Notes: generated by a model not told the origin, from the letters alone. 64,000 bases of DNA from Nymphaea colorata (GCF_008831285.2 NC_045150.1:7948001-8012000), one strand, 5' to 3'; shown: positions 45,926 through 58,566, counted from the first letter of the stretch. Translations and numbers: made by a program.

Positions 45926-48900
45926 TGAAAACGAAATATAAAAATAGATCAAAAACATACAAAAAGTACAAAAATATATGAAAACTTGCAAACATTAAGT
46001 CAAACAGTGCAAGTAATGTTTTGTACCAGCACTAGTCAACACGAGTATTTCTACCGTTTAGATGTAGCCTTAACAGACAAGGTTTGTGCCTCATCTCCCC
46101 AACCTGATCCAGTAGTGCAAACAGAGGATCTGAAATGGTCCATCACAGGACAAGACAACTTGGCCAAATGTGGACTGGTTCTAAAGTAAAGCAGCAGCAG
46201 CTATAAAACAGCCAGCTCGCACTTAAGACAATGTCGACTCAAGGAAAAAGCATGAGCAGTGTGCAATCCAACCCCCCCAAACCCGCCAAAGTCCCACTTT
46301 GGAAAAGAGAAACGATGATAAATAGAAATTTTAGGGGCTGTTTGGTCACGTTAACGTTCTATTACTGTACTACCAACTTGTCTCAAAACCTAGGGCAGAT
46401 TCAAAGAACATCATCACTAGTGTTTCATGAATCTGTTCTATTTTTTGAGGCATATTTATGGGATAGTAACGATGTGTTACTGTTGCCAAACGACCCCTTA
46501 ATGGAGCTTAAGACATACCGTTCAGGCAAGACTGCAAGGTCTCCAACAATTGTTCCAGGCTCTGATCTCTGTGGATCGTTGTTTCCAATAAGCTTCTGGC
46601 TATACCTTACCACTGCTTCCCCTTCCCAAACCTGCAGGAGCAAATACAAGCATATGGGCAGCATATTATGAAATATGAAGAGAAGACTGCCCTAAGAACC
46701 TCATATAATTCAAATAATATTCAGGCAAGTTGCATGAATAATATAATTTCCAAGTTAGAGTAACAATAGTCAATATTTCTGATTAAAACAAACTAAGATG
46801 AAATCCACAATGCAGAAACAGTGTCCCATTGAATGACAAAACCAATAATTCTGGATGGATGTAAGAAATGATTGCTATTATTTATTTCATGGGACACAGC
46901 ATAAACATGACAATAGCATCCGGACAAAGGTTTGGATGCAATAAAAAGTGAAAACCGTTAACTTTTACCAATAACATCTGCAGTCAGACCTGTTCTAAGA
47001 AAATGAACTTCGAGGTAGCAGATGAGAAACAATCATTTGTAAATACAGGTCATGATTACCACATTTGATAGTAATTCTATAGCTAAAGCCCAACCACAAG
47101 AACAACCTCACAATTTGCGACTAACCATTGCAAGAACGGGACCGGAGCACAAAAAGTTGGATAACGAATTGAAGGAAGACCCCTTAATTCTGTTTTTACG
47201 ACAGTGTTCTTCAGCAATGCTCTTTGTTGGAATCACCAGCCTGATGGCCACAAGTTTGAATCCTTTGCGCTCGAAACGAGCAATAATTTCTCCAATCTAA
47301 ATAAACAAAAGATGGAATAACACAAAACGTTTGAGATAAAGAAGATGGTAGACCAGAATACATAGAAGCTGGCTGTAATGGACCGATGTTTGCATTCACA
47401 GTATTTAATAGACAATGACGAGCTGAAGCAAATATTTCATCCCTTGAACAGCATACTCTCTTTAATTGTTAAGCGTATCTTCAAAGGCATCAAACCATTG
47501 ACTGCCACTATTGGCATCTTAATCAAGATCAACTAAGAACATCAAATCTTCATCTTGTACGTAGTTCCGCATCCTTACATTCATGTTAGCTGCACTTATG
47601 GTACATTGTAAGTTAATGAAGCTTTGAAAGTTATTCTTTGGACAGCAGCACACAGGTAATCGGCGCCCAAGTAGCATGTATCTGTTTTCCTTCCATTGCT
47701 AGTTAACACAAGGTAAAGAAGTATGCATAGACACTAATGACACACAAAAAAAAGTATGTAAAATGAACTCCGAAACGACCAATGTTTCCTTTTCCAAAAG
47801 AAAGACAGAAGAGATCGAGTATACAACTCCCTGAAAGACAAAAGAGATCGAGTATAGATACTTTTGCTTGAGGAAGTCTTAAACTCCCTCTTGGTGGCTG
47901 ATGCTAGGAACATCTGTTTGGTCTCCAACAATGCTTAGCAGTAGCCCAGCCAACGTGGGGCTGGCATGGGTGCCAGCCCAAGATAGCTTCACATTTTTGT
48001 CTGTTTAATTTCAAGTTTGTTTGTGCATGTACCTGTTTTCCTTTCCATAATTATGGGCATTCTACACGTACGAGAAAAAAACTCAACTGCTTATAGCATC
48101 AGCGGAGCCAGCGTTGGGCTGGCGTGAGTGCCTGCCCATGCCAGCCCAATGTACTAATTAGTACATAGTGCCCCATAACAAAAAATTTCTGGCTCCCCCA
48201 CTGCTTACTGGCTTAAGGAAGATCGATAGCCTTGGCGCGGTGTCTTGGATGGTGTGAAGTCTCTCAGACATAGGTTTGTTATTCTCGGTATTGACCTAAG
48301 TTTTGACACTCTATGCTTAACCTTTAACCTTTTTGTACAGAATGAGTAAATGCTTCTTTTTGTATAGCTATTTTTGTTTAATAAAAAGGTAGGAGGCCTA
48401 TCCTCCAAGAGGTTGATTCTGAAATAGTTGATTCCGAAATAGCAGACGATCAGGAAGAATCATTGATTTGAGGCCCCTCATGATGGTATAATATGAAAAT
48501 CCATGAATGGAAGTTTGCATTAGATGGGTTTGATCCATAGTTACAAACATCATTTTCGAGTTTCAAGGGGGAGTTTTTCTTAGGTACAATACCGTAAATA
48601 TATGTTGAGAATTTTGGTAAATTGTAAAACAATTAATAAAAAAATCAAAAATTAAAATGTGGAAAATGTGAAAATAAAAATCTGGTAAATAAAAAAATTT
48701 GAAAAAGTAAAAAAACAAAAAAGGTTGAAAGAACTTTTTTTTTTGCGCCTTTTTTACGTGTTTTCCTGCTGACTTGGTTTTTTAACAAATTTTTTTTCGA
48801 AAAAAGCGCGTTTTTTGAAGCTATAATAGTTTGACATGATCCACAACATCATGAACAAGCTACTTGAAATGTAAAACCACATTCCTAACAAAAATTTAAG

Positions 48901-51397
48901 AAATAGCAACCACGAAAGCACAAGCGAAGTGAACAAAATTTTTGCTAGTACTCATAAAATAACCAATAGAAGTTAAAATAGCTACTGACTTTACCAGGCC
49001 TCTTTGCACCCCATCCGGCTTGATAAGAATAAAAGTGCGCTCCATCTAAAACATGATAACCACAAAATGATGAACACAGAAGGAAGAAAATTTTAATGAT
49101 ACCATATCGAGTAACACAGGGATAAAAGTACCTCAGCAGCTTCTGCAGGCTGATCCTGAAGCATGTATGCTACAAAAGCAAAGACAGCCACAAATTCATA
49201 AACGAAAAGGCTTTCAGAATGTTTATTCCAAAAAGCCCCCCAAAAAATTCGTTAATTTACCTTAAAATCATTATGAAAGAAATTATTTATTGGTTACGTA
49301 TATCTGTCTTGGTTCAAATTTGAAACGGGTCCAGTATCAATGTGTCTTGTACAAAGCGAAGAAATGTGGATACAAACAGTAAAACAAACGAGTCGTGTAT
49401 CAGCTTCGATCCATGCTCCATATCCAAGGCTGGAGTATGTAGCAAGCAACTCCAATAAAACCTTTCACTTTAACTTTATCACTGCCCTCTCTTCCACAAA
49501 GATGCCACAAGGATATAAAACAAACACTCGGTCATAATCATGGTCATAAAATATGTTCTCGCGTTTTAAACAGCAAGGTTTCCTATAATGTAATACAGTG
49601 ATCTTAAAAAAACAAGAAAAATATGCTAAATTTTTATTTATATGTAATATATATATATATATATATATAACATAAACATAAAAAATAAGTACCCAAGCAA
49701 CAACTAAAGAATAGAAAATAAAACAGGCAGTTTGGCATTAAAAACGTGAAAAAAAAAACATTTAAAATGAAAGAAACCTGGAAAAACCCTGTTTTTCTTT
49801 TTTACGTTTTGTCATTTTTTCAAAAAAATGCATCTTTTTTTTTTTAGTTCTAAACAGCTTACTGATTTTTTCTCACGTTTTACACGTGTTTTTTTGGGAC
49901 CATGGGACTCGTAACTACTGAATATATATATATATATATATAAAAGAAAGTTTGATATGTGCAAAAAGGACGGGTGAACTTATGATTTTGGGTTAGACCT
50001 GTTTCAAAAATCCATCCAACCATGAAAAAGATGAGGAAAGATTTTCAACTTGGTCAGACATACAAGGTCGTTCGTCCATGAAAACTTAAATGTTGAAATA
50101 GAAACTTGGACGGTCCTCACAATCTTAGAATTACCAAACAGTCGTGCAAAATAATACAGAAACCCAGGGCGGATCCCAATTTATTGATATCTCTTATCCA
50201 AATTCCCGATCCAGTGTTGAAGATATAAAAAGAAGGGACTATTCAAAGCACAGTTGACAAACACAGGAGTCGGACTTAGATCGGTAGACGGCCGGGTCAG
50301 CGACTCGGTCGAGTCATGCCATAAATTTTTATAATGTATTTTTACTGTAATCTTGCTGTGTGGTCTATTGTCTCCCCCACCAAGTATGGAACAACATGAT
50401 TTTGGTTATAATTTCTCAGCAACAAGAACCATGAACGAGGCCGTAAATCTAAGAACACTTGCGTAGCTTATATTTATTTCTTTCTCTCTGCATCAACCAC
50501 CCCATTCTCCATGAGCCTCTAGACGTTTAGAGACTCATGGTGAGAATATATTTGCGCTAGTATTTCTTTCATGGCCCTAATAAAAACATTCATGAGAAGA
50601 AGGACAAGCGAAAAATGGTTGCAAATTTAAGAATCTAAATGAATGTTTACACCTTAAGGGGCGTTTGATATATCAAGAATCATAGAGTTTTAAAATCAAA
50701 ATGCTCATTTTTCAAGAAATTGCTAACTCGACGAATTCTCTTCTCCGATCATCTCACTGATGTTGCCAACAATGATTCAAAGGCTTTCTATGGAAAAGAA
50801 AGGATGCTCATTGAATGTTTTTTTTATCGTTGTTTATACTGGCAAGACGCAGCCAGATAATGTCTGTTGGGCTGTACAGCATAGATGAAGAGGCAATTTC
50901 TTTCTTCTTCTTTTTTTAACTTCCATCAGTCTATTTCATGAAGAAAAGGCTACAAAACCTGCCGCAGGAAGAACTAGAGCTCCAGAAAGCCATCCACTCA
51001 AGGTACTCCTGGCTTCTTTCTGCTGATAAACTGAAGCCAGTGTAGACATCTTTCCTCTAAAAGAAGCAGCAGATGCCGCTGCCACTGTCCGCCCTTCTGC
51101 AAATTAGAAATAATATAACAGCAATTTAAGCATGTCAACAATGGGGGAAGCCAGAAATAGGGCAGAAGGTGCAAAACAGCACAGTTTCGTCAGAAAGACC
51201 GACGGGAAAAACACACGCGCTCACGTTTGATCAAGATCGAATAAAATAATCAAAAGGCCACAGGCTTCAGAGGTTTGTAGATCGAAATCGTCCGAAAGAG
51301 CAGGCAGAAACTCACGGGAGAAGAGAACCGAGTTCCGGGAGGCGGGAAGGAGCGTTCTAGCGCTCCTTGAAGCGGCTCTGCATATCTGGGAACTCAT
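44699..51397 (-). CDS. NDPK3-like copy 3, open but with altered active site
   Basis: Seven exons join in phase: 51316-51397, 50959-51096, 49132-49169, 48995-49045, 47126-47296, 46519-46631 and 44699-44804 (699 nt, 232 residues plus stop), all GT-AG. The presequence ([17 protein letters not shown]) and hydrophobic segment match copy 1. The kinase part keeps Lys95 ([10 protein letters not shown]), Asn199 and His202 (NVIHGSS). It has lost other nucleotide contacts: Tyr135 is Cys, with [11 protein letters not shown] replaced by [12 protein letters not shown]; Arg171 is Gln and Thr177 is Asn (SQKLIGNND); Arg188 is Val (GTIVGD). An in-frame stop after SNTEN removes the conserved C-terminal Trp-Val-Tyr segment; the ancestral stop lies 24 nt further. 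It is either a pseudoenzyme or a gene early in decay. No frameshift or broken splice site is visible. Confidence 0.75.
45387..45552. mobile_element. PIF/Harbinger-type MITE, 166 bp, in copy 3
   Basis: TTA | GGAGTTGTTCGGC ... GTCAAACGATTCC | TTA. Same family as 43334 and 46334, more diverged at the ends. A fragment of it remains at 30930-30959 in unit A. Confidence 0.8.
45864..45924. repeat. (AT)n microsatellite in the last intron of copy 3
   Basis: About 60 bases of AT repeat. A shorter run stands at the aligned place in copy 2 (31217-31238), so the locus existed before the duplication and changed in length since. Confidence 0.95.
46334..46497. mobile_element. PIF/Harbinger-type MITE, 164 bp, inserted beside exon 6 of copy 3
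   Basis: TTA | GGGGCTGTTTGGTCACGTTA ... GCCAAACGACCCC | TTA, lying 21 bases beyond the 5' splice site of exon 6. Copy 2 lacks it at the aligned place (AACTTTCATCGATCTTCAAAC), so this member moved after units A and B separated. Confidence 0.85.
47938..48150. repeat. Two direct copies of a GGGCTGGCATGGG-type repeat fragment
   Basis: AGCCAACGTGGGGCTGGCAT at 47951 and AGCCAGCGTTGGGCTGGCGT at 48112 are related blocks about 160 bp apart. A complementary block lies at 17897-17960, sharing CTGGCTCC...GCTATAAGCAGTTGAGTTT. They look like pieces of one dispersed repeat family. Confidence 0.55.
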
Positions 51398-51555
51398 TCT
51401 CCTCTGGCGGCCCGGAGAGTCGGAGACGAGGTCAAATAGAAAAGGGCACAGGAAGAGAAGAGGAAGAAGTGAGCTCGCTCGCGCTGAGAGGCCGAACGTA
51501 TTTATAAGTCAGGTAGCGCAACCAGAAAAGGGTCTCGACCATGAGTACACGCCGT

Positions 51556-52030
51556 CAGACCTCGAGCACCAAATTCCATTAATTCTCACAGGGAATGAAA
51601 TTCTTAGCTTGAAGCAGCAGAAACCACCTCCACGGAAGAAAACTAACCTCCTATTTTCCCAAAAGAAAACTTAGAACCCATCAGAAGAGAAACTTCATAG
51701 AGCACCAAATTGCAATTCTCACTGGAAATAAAATTCTTAGCTTGGGCGAACAGAATCACCTCATCGAAGGCATCATTGTTCCCCACAAAAAGAAACTTGA
51801 GAACCCATCAAAAGAGAGACTTCCTCGAGTAGTAAATTACACTCTTCTTTGGAGATGAAATTCTTAGCTTGGACCAGCAGGAAGCACCGGCATTGAAGAA
51901 AACTAGCATCCTATGCTCCCCAGAAAGAAACTTATAAGAACCTATTAGAAAAGAGACTACCTCCAGCACCAAATTGCAGCTTGGAATTAAAATTGAATTC
52001 CTTAGCTTGGACCAGCAGGGGCCACCTGCA
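51556..52030. repeat. Tandem repeats upstream of NDPK3 copy 3, period about 130 bp
   Basis: At least four units with the same core as at 36750-37091; the TTCTTAG core lies at about 51601, 51734, 51861 and 51998 (CCTTAG in the last). The array starts about 160 bp before the start codon. Copy 1 has no such array upstream, so it arose in the ancestor of copies 2 and 3. Confidence 0.8.
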
Positions 52031-52049
52031 TTGAAGCTCTCAATTCTTT

Positions 52050-53750
52050 TCCAATAAATTTCTAATGGAAATTCTCCTTTAGCAGGAAGTCATAACCAAA
52101 CAAATCGCATCGTCAAATTTTGGAATGGAGTAAAGAAGCTCCAGTAAAATGATGATTTCAATTTGATGACAAGCTTCATGCTCAATCTTTTATCTTCCTA
52201 AACAAAACCTTCAGTCTTTGTCTTTAATGGCATTTGCTACCCAATCCGTATCCGATTCATTTCGTATCTGATTTTTACACTCGCATCTGAATCCAAATTT
52301 TAAACCAAACCTGTCCAACTTTTAAGATCTAAGAGCATCAAATATCAGATATTTTGTTTAAAACTACGTCTATCCGAATCTGGATCCGATGGGAGAGGCC
52401 GTTGCCTTCCCATTCCGGCAGCCCCCTCAACCCCAGGCATCTGCGCCGCGGCGCCCGCCACATAGCCTGCCGGTGACTGGAGGGGGCGGTGGGCCGCTGG
52501 AATGGGTGACGGCTTCCCATCCCTCCTATAAGGAATCGATACAAAACTTATTTACCTTTCACAATAATTTCTTCGATTAGAATTCTATTCGTAGTAGTAG
52601 TTCTTCACTTAGATTTATAACTTGTTAAAAATGGGTGTAAAAATTACTTTTCATATGCACTATAAAGAGAGATTTGTCGTAGGAGGAAAAAAGAAAACAA
52701 GACATAGAAGTTGAAGAAATCTTTGTACAACAAACAGATCACATCGGCGGTTTTATAGGGACATTATTCAATTTGGTTATGGAATTAATAGTTATGATCA
52801 TCGTATATGTGTCATAAACAATGACGTGTATTTTACATTCTTTTAGCTGAAGTTGACAAACTCGATTAGTGAGGCAAAAAGATTAGTTAGGTACACTTTT
52901 TGGAAATGAAACACATAGGTCTTCATCTATATTTCCAGAATTCGTATTGGGAAGAAAGGTAGCTAGAAAATTATGTTTGAGCCAACAAAGATACCTTGAT
53001 TCAATTTGGAGAAGGTGTGAAATAGAAAATTTAATTTAATCCACAAAATAATTTTCTTACGAAAAGATGCAAATTAAGCATAAAGGATTGCCCAAAAAGT
53101 GAATAAACTAACTAAATATACCACATGTTCAGGCAGTAAAAAACTTAATTCAGGTCATGCTGGTTACTAAGCCTGACATGGGTTTTTGCATTTTGCTTGG
53201 TAAGTCAATTTCAGAGCAATCATAAATGGATACACTGGGAATTAGGAAAAATAATTATAAGAAATATTAATGAAATGGAAAAGAAACCGTATTATTAGAT
53301 ATGCTCCAAGATAGTGAAAAACCATGGTCAATTCGGCTCCCACGGTAAAGTGGGAGGTGTTGGCACTTATATGTACCACGGCACATAAGAACGTTCGGAA
53401 ATGAAAAATTAAAAAGATCACGAAAACAAACAAACGTATCAGATATTAGAAAGGTGTTTTAAAACCAAAGATGTTCTTCGTCGACTCATAAAACTCAATA
53501 CGAACTCCAAGAGACGTACTTCCTTAGTTCTTACATCTTTAAATAATCTATCTTTGTTTTATGCTATTATTTTTGTTCGCATAAAGAGCCCGTGGAACGT
53601 TAGACCATACTGGCATACTCTCTCTGGAAAATGCTATGATGAGTTAGTTAATGATAATTCTTACATGCTTCACTTTAATTTAATTCCATTTATTAGATAA
53701 GCAAAAACTGGAACAAGACGCATGAGCCAAGCGTTCCGCAGTATCTGTAT
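52050..53750. other. Intergenic region between NDPK3 copy 3 and the PH-domain gene
   Basis: No gene seen. Near 52220-52390 there is ATCCGAT/ATCTGAT-rich repeat-like sequence; directly after it, 52389-52530 is a GC-rich islet in otherwise AT-rich DNA. The rest is plain AT-rich sequence that should include the 3' flank of the PH-domain gene. Confidence 0.45.
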
Positions 53751-54047
53751 TTACCATTTCACGCCTACCCAAAGAAGCCGAAGCCCTTCCCCTGCTACTG
53801 GGTCCAGAATCGCTTCCAGAATTGGTCGCTGATGGGGCTTCCACCGTTGACGATTGACGACTTGACCGTTCTTTCCACCCTTATTTTCAGCAAAACACCC
53901 CTTGAAAATGACTGTGCGAGGAACGCCAACTTGCGGGTTCTTCGTCAGGGCGATGGAAGAAAAATCTGTAATCGGTTGTCCAGACGAAGCACAACATTGA
54001 AGGCATGCAACTCCGAAAAGAATGAGACGTCTTATATCTTTCTGCAT
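53751..54047 (-). other. Unrecognised 98-codon frame just downstream of the PH-domain gene
   Basis: An ATG-started minus frame with a balanced composition, including PQVGVPRTVIFKGCFAENKG and ILDPVAGEGLRLLWVGVKW. It begins 45 bases past the stop of the PH-domain gene, so it is probably in that gene's 3' UTR or in an unrelated insertion. The surrounding 300 bp are less AT-rich than their flanks, and frames are open on both strands. I do not recognise the protein and see no domain. Confidence 0.25.
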
Positions 54048-54091
54048 AATGTACAGTAGCTCGTTATGTACAAAGAAGTGAAAACTTCTAA

Positions 54092-57000
54092 CTATAATTT
54101 GCTCGAGTCCTGAGGAGTATCACTGGAAGGATCCATTTTGCACTCAATCCTGATGGCTGACAACCATGCATCCACCTGGAAGGAAGAGAGAGACCTTAGT
54201 CATGTTACAGCGCAGGGAATCATCCAGATTCCGGAAGCAAGTATCATTAACCTTTTGTTGAGGAATAAACAAAGTACAGGCAAACTCTAAGGAAGTTGAA
54301 GCGCCCAATGATTCCGCTATTTCATGCTGAGCAGGACACAGAAGCGTACATCTTACAGACTATTTGAAGTTTCAATTTAACAGAAATACAAGTCAGACCG
54401 TCTCATTTCTCCTACACATGATCCAGTTGGATCACTTGTTTATGTTAACTAAGGAAGTATTAACCGAGTTCCATGAAGTCCCAAAACAGCTCTTCAGCAA
54501 ATTCATGCACGAGAGCTAAGACGAGCATTTATCTTCGCATGCAAACATCAGAAAGCTAAGGTTTGATGAAGAATATTCAGGTTAAAATAATTGGTAGACC
54601 ACCACGAGCATGCTATATATTGCCAGACTTTGGAATTCTTTAGAAAAGTGCCTAAAATTGCACCAATAAAGAATGGCGTACCTGTACTTTGGAAGAACTG
54701 GAGCACTCATAGCGAAGCCCTTGACGAGTGAGCATAGAAAATGAATATCTGGTTTCATTTTCATGGTGTATGAAACTTGGTAGAACGCCAACTTCAACAA
54801 TTTCGGTCAAAAGAATGGAGTCTTGAGGGCTCAAATCTGCAACCAGAGAAACATCTTATATTTAGTGAGACGCTATGCAATAAAACTTAAAATCAACCGG
54901 AAAATAACTTTAAATCAGACTTGTTCCTTTTTTTCTTTGCCAACTATGGTGCTTTCATCAAATTTGAAGAAAAGGACAGACAACACCAAGCGTTCCTCTT
55001 TATCCCAAATGTGAGAAACAAACATGCAATGTACTTGCTGTATGATGGCATATTTACGATTTCTGGTGTCCACGCCAGTGGCATTATAGAACTTGTTAGG
55101 AAGAACTTTGAACATCCCACGGAAGAACAACCAAACATTAACGAAATGCCAAGAACGATGGGGAAAACTGAAGGAAATCGAATAGAACAGAATAAATAAC
55201 AGAAATAAACAAGATTAGGGTTTCCTAATCACCAACTAATCCCCCAAAAGAGAAAAAGCGCCCTTTAAATGGGGCCGCAATCTAACAAAATGATATTGGA
55301 TCCTGGATCCAGTTACACGAACCAAATGCTAAGTAAAAGAACCACAAATCAATAAATACGAATAGCACTGCGTCAGGATTCTGAACTCAAATGAAACCAT
55401 TTCCCATTGTTATCATATAAAAGAAAAGGAAGAAATAGAACTCAGTTCTTAATTTCGATGTAATGCACATCAATGGAGCTAATCATAAACCAAGCATTCT
55501 CTCCGTCAAAAGTCAAAGAAGTTGGAAAGATGAGTTCGCACTCAATACCCCAGTTCAAGGATGTGGAAGCCACATTATGTCTTTAAAAATATACATTTGT
55601 ATTACAATAAGATCAGATAGAAGTTATAACAAAAGTTAACATGGACCTTGCAGCTTTGGTAGGTTGCTCTGGTCCCCACTACAATATGAAATTCACAAGG
55701 TTTTGGAACAATTCTAGAACCTACATTTATGAAAGAACGGAAATAAATAAGAAATCTTCTCCACTCGGCTGTCGGGGAAATGAATGTGAGAAAATTGGTT
55801 GGCTACATAGAGGCTTCGACAATTATGTGATGAATGTTGACTCAACTTGTGGTTTGTTGAACCGTAGAAACCCTTGAGAAAGAAATTGCATATTAGCAGA
55901 CATTGTTTGGTTACACTATGTTCGTTACAAATGAAAATTAGGAAAATGGATACAGAAAGAGAAATTACAAGAGAAAACCTTTCAGACCTTTTTGTTGGCT
56001 TCGGACTACATCAAAAGTACCTAAGATGATCTCAAGAACAAGAGTTTTCAATCAATCGTATTCAGAAATATATGTATATAAGAGACCAATAGTTCACATG
56101 TCCATAAGTTCACCATGCAAATATGACATTCATAACGCAAGCACTAGGAATTTAAATGACATCGGAAAAGGAAATCTGCACTTTAGCTTGTGTTGACTAA
56201 AACGATGTTTTCAAAGTCCATAAAGCATTATATAACTCAAATAAAAGATGAAAACAAGGATTTCATTAAGATGATTGCCTGATGAGTGCAAGTATAAAAA
56301 GATGCATGATCCATGAAGGACCATGAAATGTTGAAGCCAGTCATCTATATCTGCATCATCAACAGGTGGTTCCCAAGGCAGAGCCGTCCATCTCTGCAAA
56401 TATATAGTGAAAATAAAGTGATGTTATTATCATAATCAGCATTCACTTATTGGAAACAAAAATTTACCAAGTATGTAAGCAGGTCAAAAATTACAGTTCG
56501 TGTATACAGATAGCCAGCAAGCCGTGCAGATCTTAAAATCTCGTCAACATGTTCCAATCTGCGGCCAAAAAGAAAAGAACAAAACGAATTAGTTTGCAAA
56601 ATCTCTATCTTAGAAGGTCTAGTTATTGGATAAAAGTCAAAATTCCTTCCATACTTGGGTAGATGTCTTATACCCATTTTTCACTTGTTACAAACACAAT
56701 GTATAACTTTGTGTTAGTTGTAGTGGTAGTGATGCAGATGATAACAGAAAATAATAGGACCAGCAAAGGCAGTTTCTTGAAACCACCGTTTCTCTTCTGA
56801 AGATTTTCTTTAACACTTCTTTAATTTTCAGAACGTCCCAGTCAGGGCATTTGTTACACTGAAATCGGTGGTTGAAGCTATCTTGTGACTGATTTAGGCT
56901 TTCTGCTTGTTGACCAATCTTTGAGTTGGTATTTGGTAATAGTCACTCAAATTTTTTCTTCAAAACTTTTCACTTGTGGATGTCTACGTGTGTTTTCTTT

Positions 57001-58566
57001 TATGTGTATATGTACATGAAGAAATTATGAGACTGCAAGTCACAAAATAACAGCAAATGCTGCAGTCAGAAACATGGCTGTCGAAGTGTCGCGTTCCTTA
57101 ACATTGACTTAGACACAAGGAATTACTTTACATGATACTTTGTCTTTTTCATAAATTCACTTTTATTTTCCATCAATCTACAGCCTGCCAAGCCCTATTA
57201 ACCTGTCAGAAAGTGCTTAATCCTGGATACATTAGGTATCTCAAGTAGTATTTTCCACTATTCCACATAGCACAAGAGCCTGTTTGACTTGCATGTTTTG
57301 TATCTGGTTCTATTATCCTAAATGGTGCCACGTATATCCTGGGCTGGTATAACATTCATTTAACATGGATCACAGACTTGGAACCTATCAACATCTGAAT
57401 AGAGGTCTCACACTTGCAAATTTGTGCTCCTATCAAGCCATATTAATAGGTAGTACCGATTAATCAGAATCTTTGCCCCCGTACTACTATTTTTCTGTGA
57501 CCAATGCTGTTGTGTTCAGTATAAACAAAACTATCCATGATTTAGTTTAATTCTAAGATTGTAGATGTTGGTCTATATATATTATATAGTCTATTAGCAG
57601 AATTAACACCAGCACTATACCAGCAGCTAATCCAATCGTTGACTAACAAACTACTGTCCTACCCTCTCAAATTAACTTTTACCTAGTGCATTCCACCAAG
57701 TTAAAACTTAGAAAATTAGACAAACAGAATACACAGCTGTCAGGTCTAGTAGCAAAAGTCCTCCATGAGCATAAAGTCAGTATGTAAAAGGACATGCTGT
57801 ATTTTGTACATATTACCTAAATATATGTATATCTACACCCACTTTTTTTCTTTTTTCTTCTTTTGTGGGGGTGTGGGGTTGGGGAGTTCCTTTCTCTGCC
57901 GTTCAAATCTAGATGTTGCATGATGAAACACAAGAAATAGCTAGGAATCCAGCTTCACTGACATATAACTGGCCTCATTCTTGCACAGTGGACAATATAT
58001 ACATATAGGAGAGATGAAGAGACAAGAAGAAAGACTAACAACCAAACAGTCTTACTGTGCTTTAAGATGTGCTTCCCTCTCCTCTGCAGTAGCAATCTCC
58101 AAACGAATTGATTCAATTTCTGCTTTAGTCAATTCAACCTAAAAATTATCCACCATATCAGTATATGAAATTGATACTTTAAATATCATAACCAAGACGA
58201 CTAATTAAGTATTTAACCTTTTCATCATTTTCTGAGCCAGATATCCAGGGTATCCTTGGTAAACTAAACATCTTCCGCAGAGATGATGGCCTAAATAGCC
58301 TCTTCTTGACCCAGAAACTGCCATATGGGAAAAAAGTAAAGAATCAGGAAGTCTACGATGCAACGTACATTGTTGAACTTCAATAGCTCAAAGAGCAAGC
58401 AGACCCCAATACATATCCCTTAAAACCTTAAATTATGTTGCTCTGGTGTTTGTAAATTCCCATACTTTTCTGATGATGGGATGTTGGCAGATGATTCTGG
58501 AGTTCCAAAGTACTCTTGGATAACACGGCTTCCTCCAAGGCTGTCATCAGAGTTGTTTCCTGCTTC
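54092..58566 (-). CDS. PH-domain protein with N-terminal coiled coil (233 aa seen; first exon uncertain)
   Basis: Seven minus-strand exons join in phase: 58466-58566, 58218-58317, 58056-58138, 56495-56558, 56279-56393, 54682-54836 and 54092-54175. They give 233 residues plus stop. Order: an acidic start (GNNSDDSLGGSRVIQEYFGT), FWVKKRLFRPSSLRKM, a predicted coiled coil (KAEIESIRLEIATAEEREAH, then LKAQLEHVDEILRSARLAGY), and a pleckstrin-homology domain from RWTALPWEPP to VDAWLSAIRIECK, whose last helix carries the invariant Trp. The intron after 56279 has a GC donor (CAG|GCAATC); no GT near by keeps the frame. Plant relatives are small PH proteins of unknown role, presumably binding phosphoinositides or proteins. 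The first exon here begins in phase 0 with no in-frame ATG, so coding exon(s) lie upstream. A candidate at 61243-61301 starts MVDCSAVCSSRFLPINEEIG but ends in phase 2, so it would need a further linking exon. Confidence 0.82.

Larger units (their letters stand above)
41330..52050. repeat. Segmental duplication unit B (carries NDPK3 copy 3)
   Basis: Partner of unit A. It aligns from CACCTCAAGAAAATGATAAC near 41321, through a diverged or independently inserted middle (42270-44210), to the seven exons and the tandem promoter repeats at 51556-52030. Some exon and intron features are shared by units A and B but not copy 1, so A and B split from each other after splitting from copy 1. Confidence 0.8.

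Noticed and set aside
46231-46671. A 146-codon plus frame over exon 6 of NDPK copy 3
   Set aside because: It is antisense to the NDPK exon and reads through a MITE, so the frame is accidental.
54921-55199. A 92-codon plus-strand frame in the PH-domain gene region
   Set aside because: It lies inside the intron between PH exons on the opposite strand and shows no domain.
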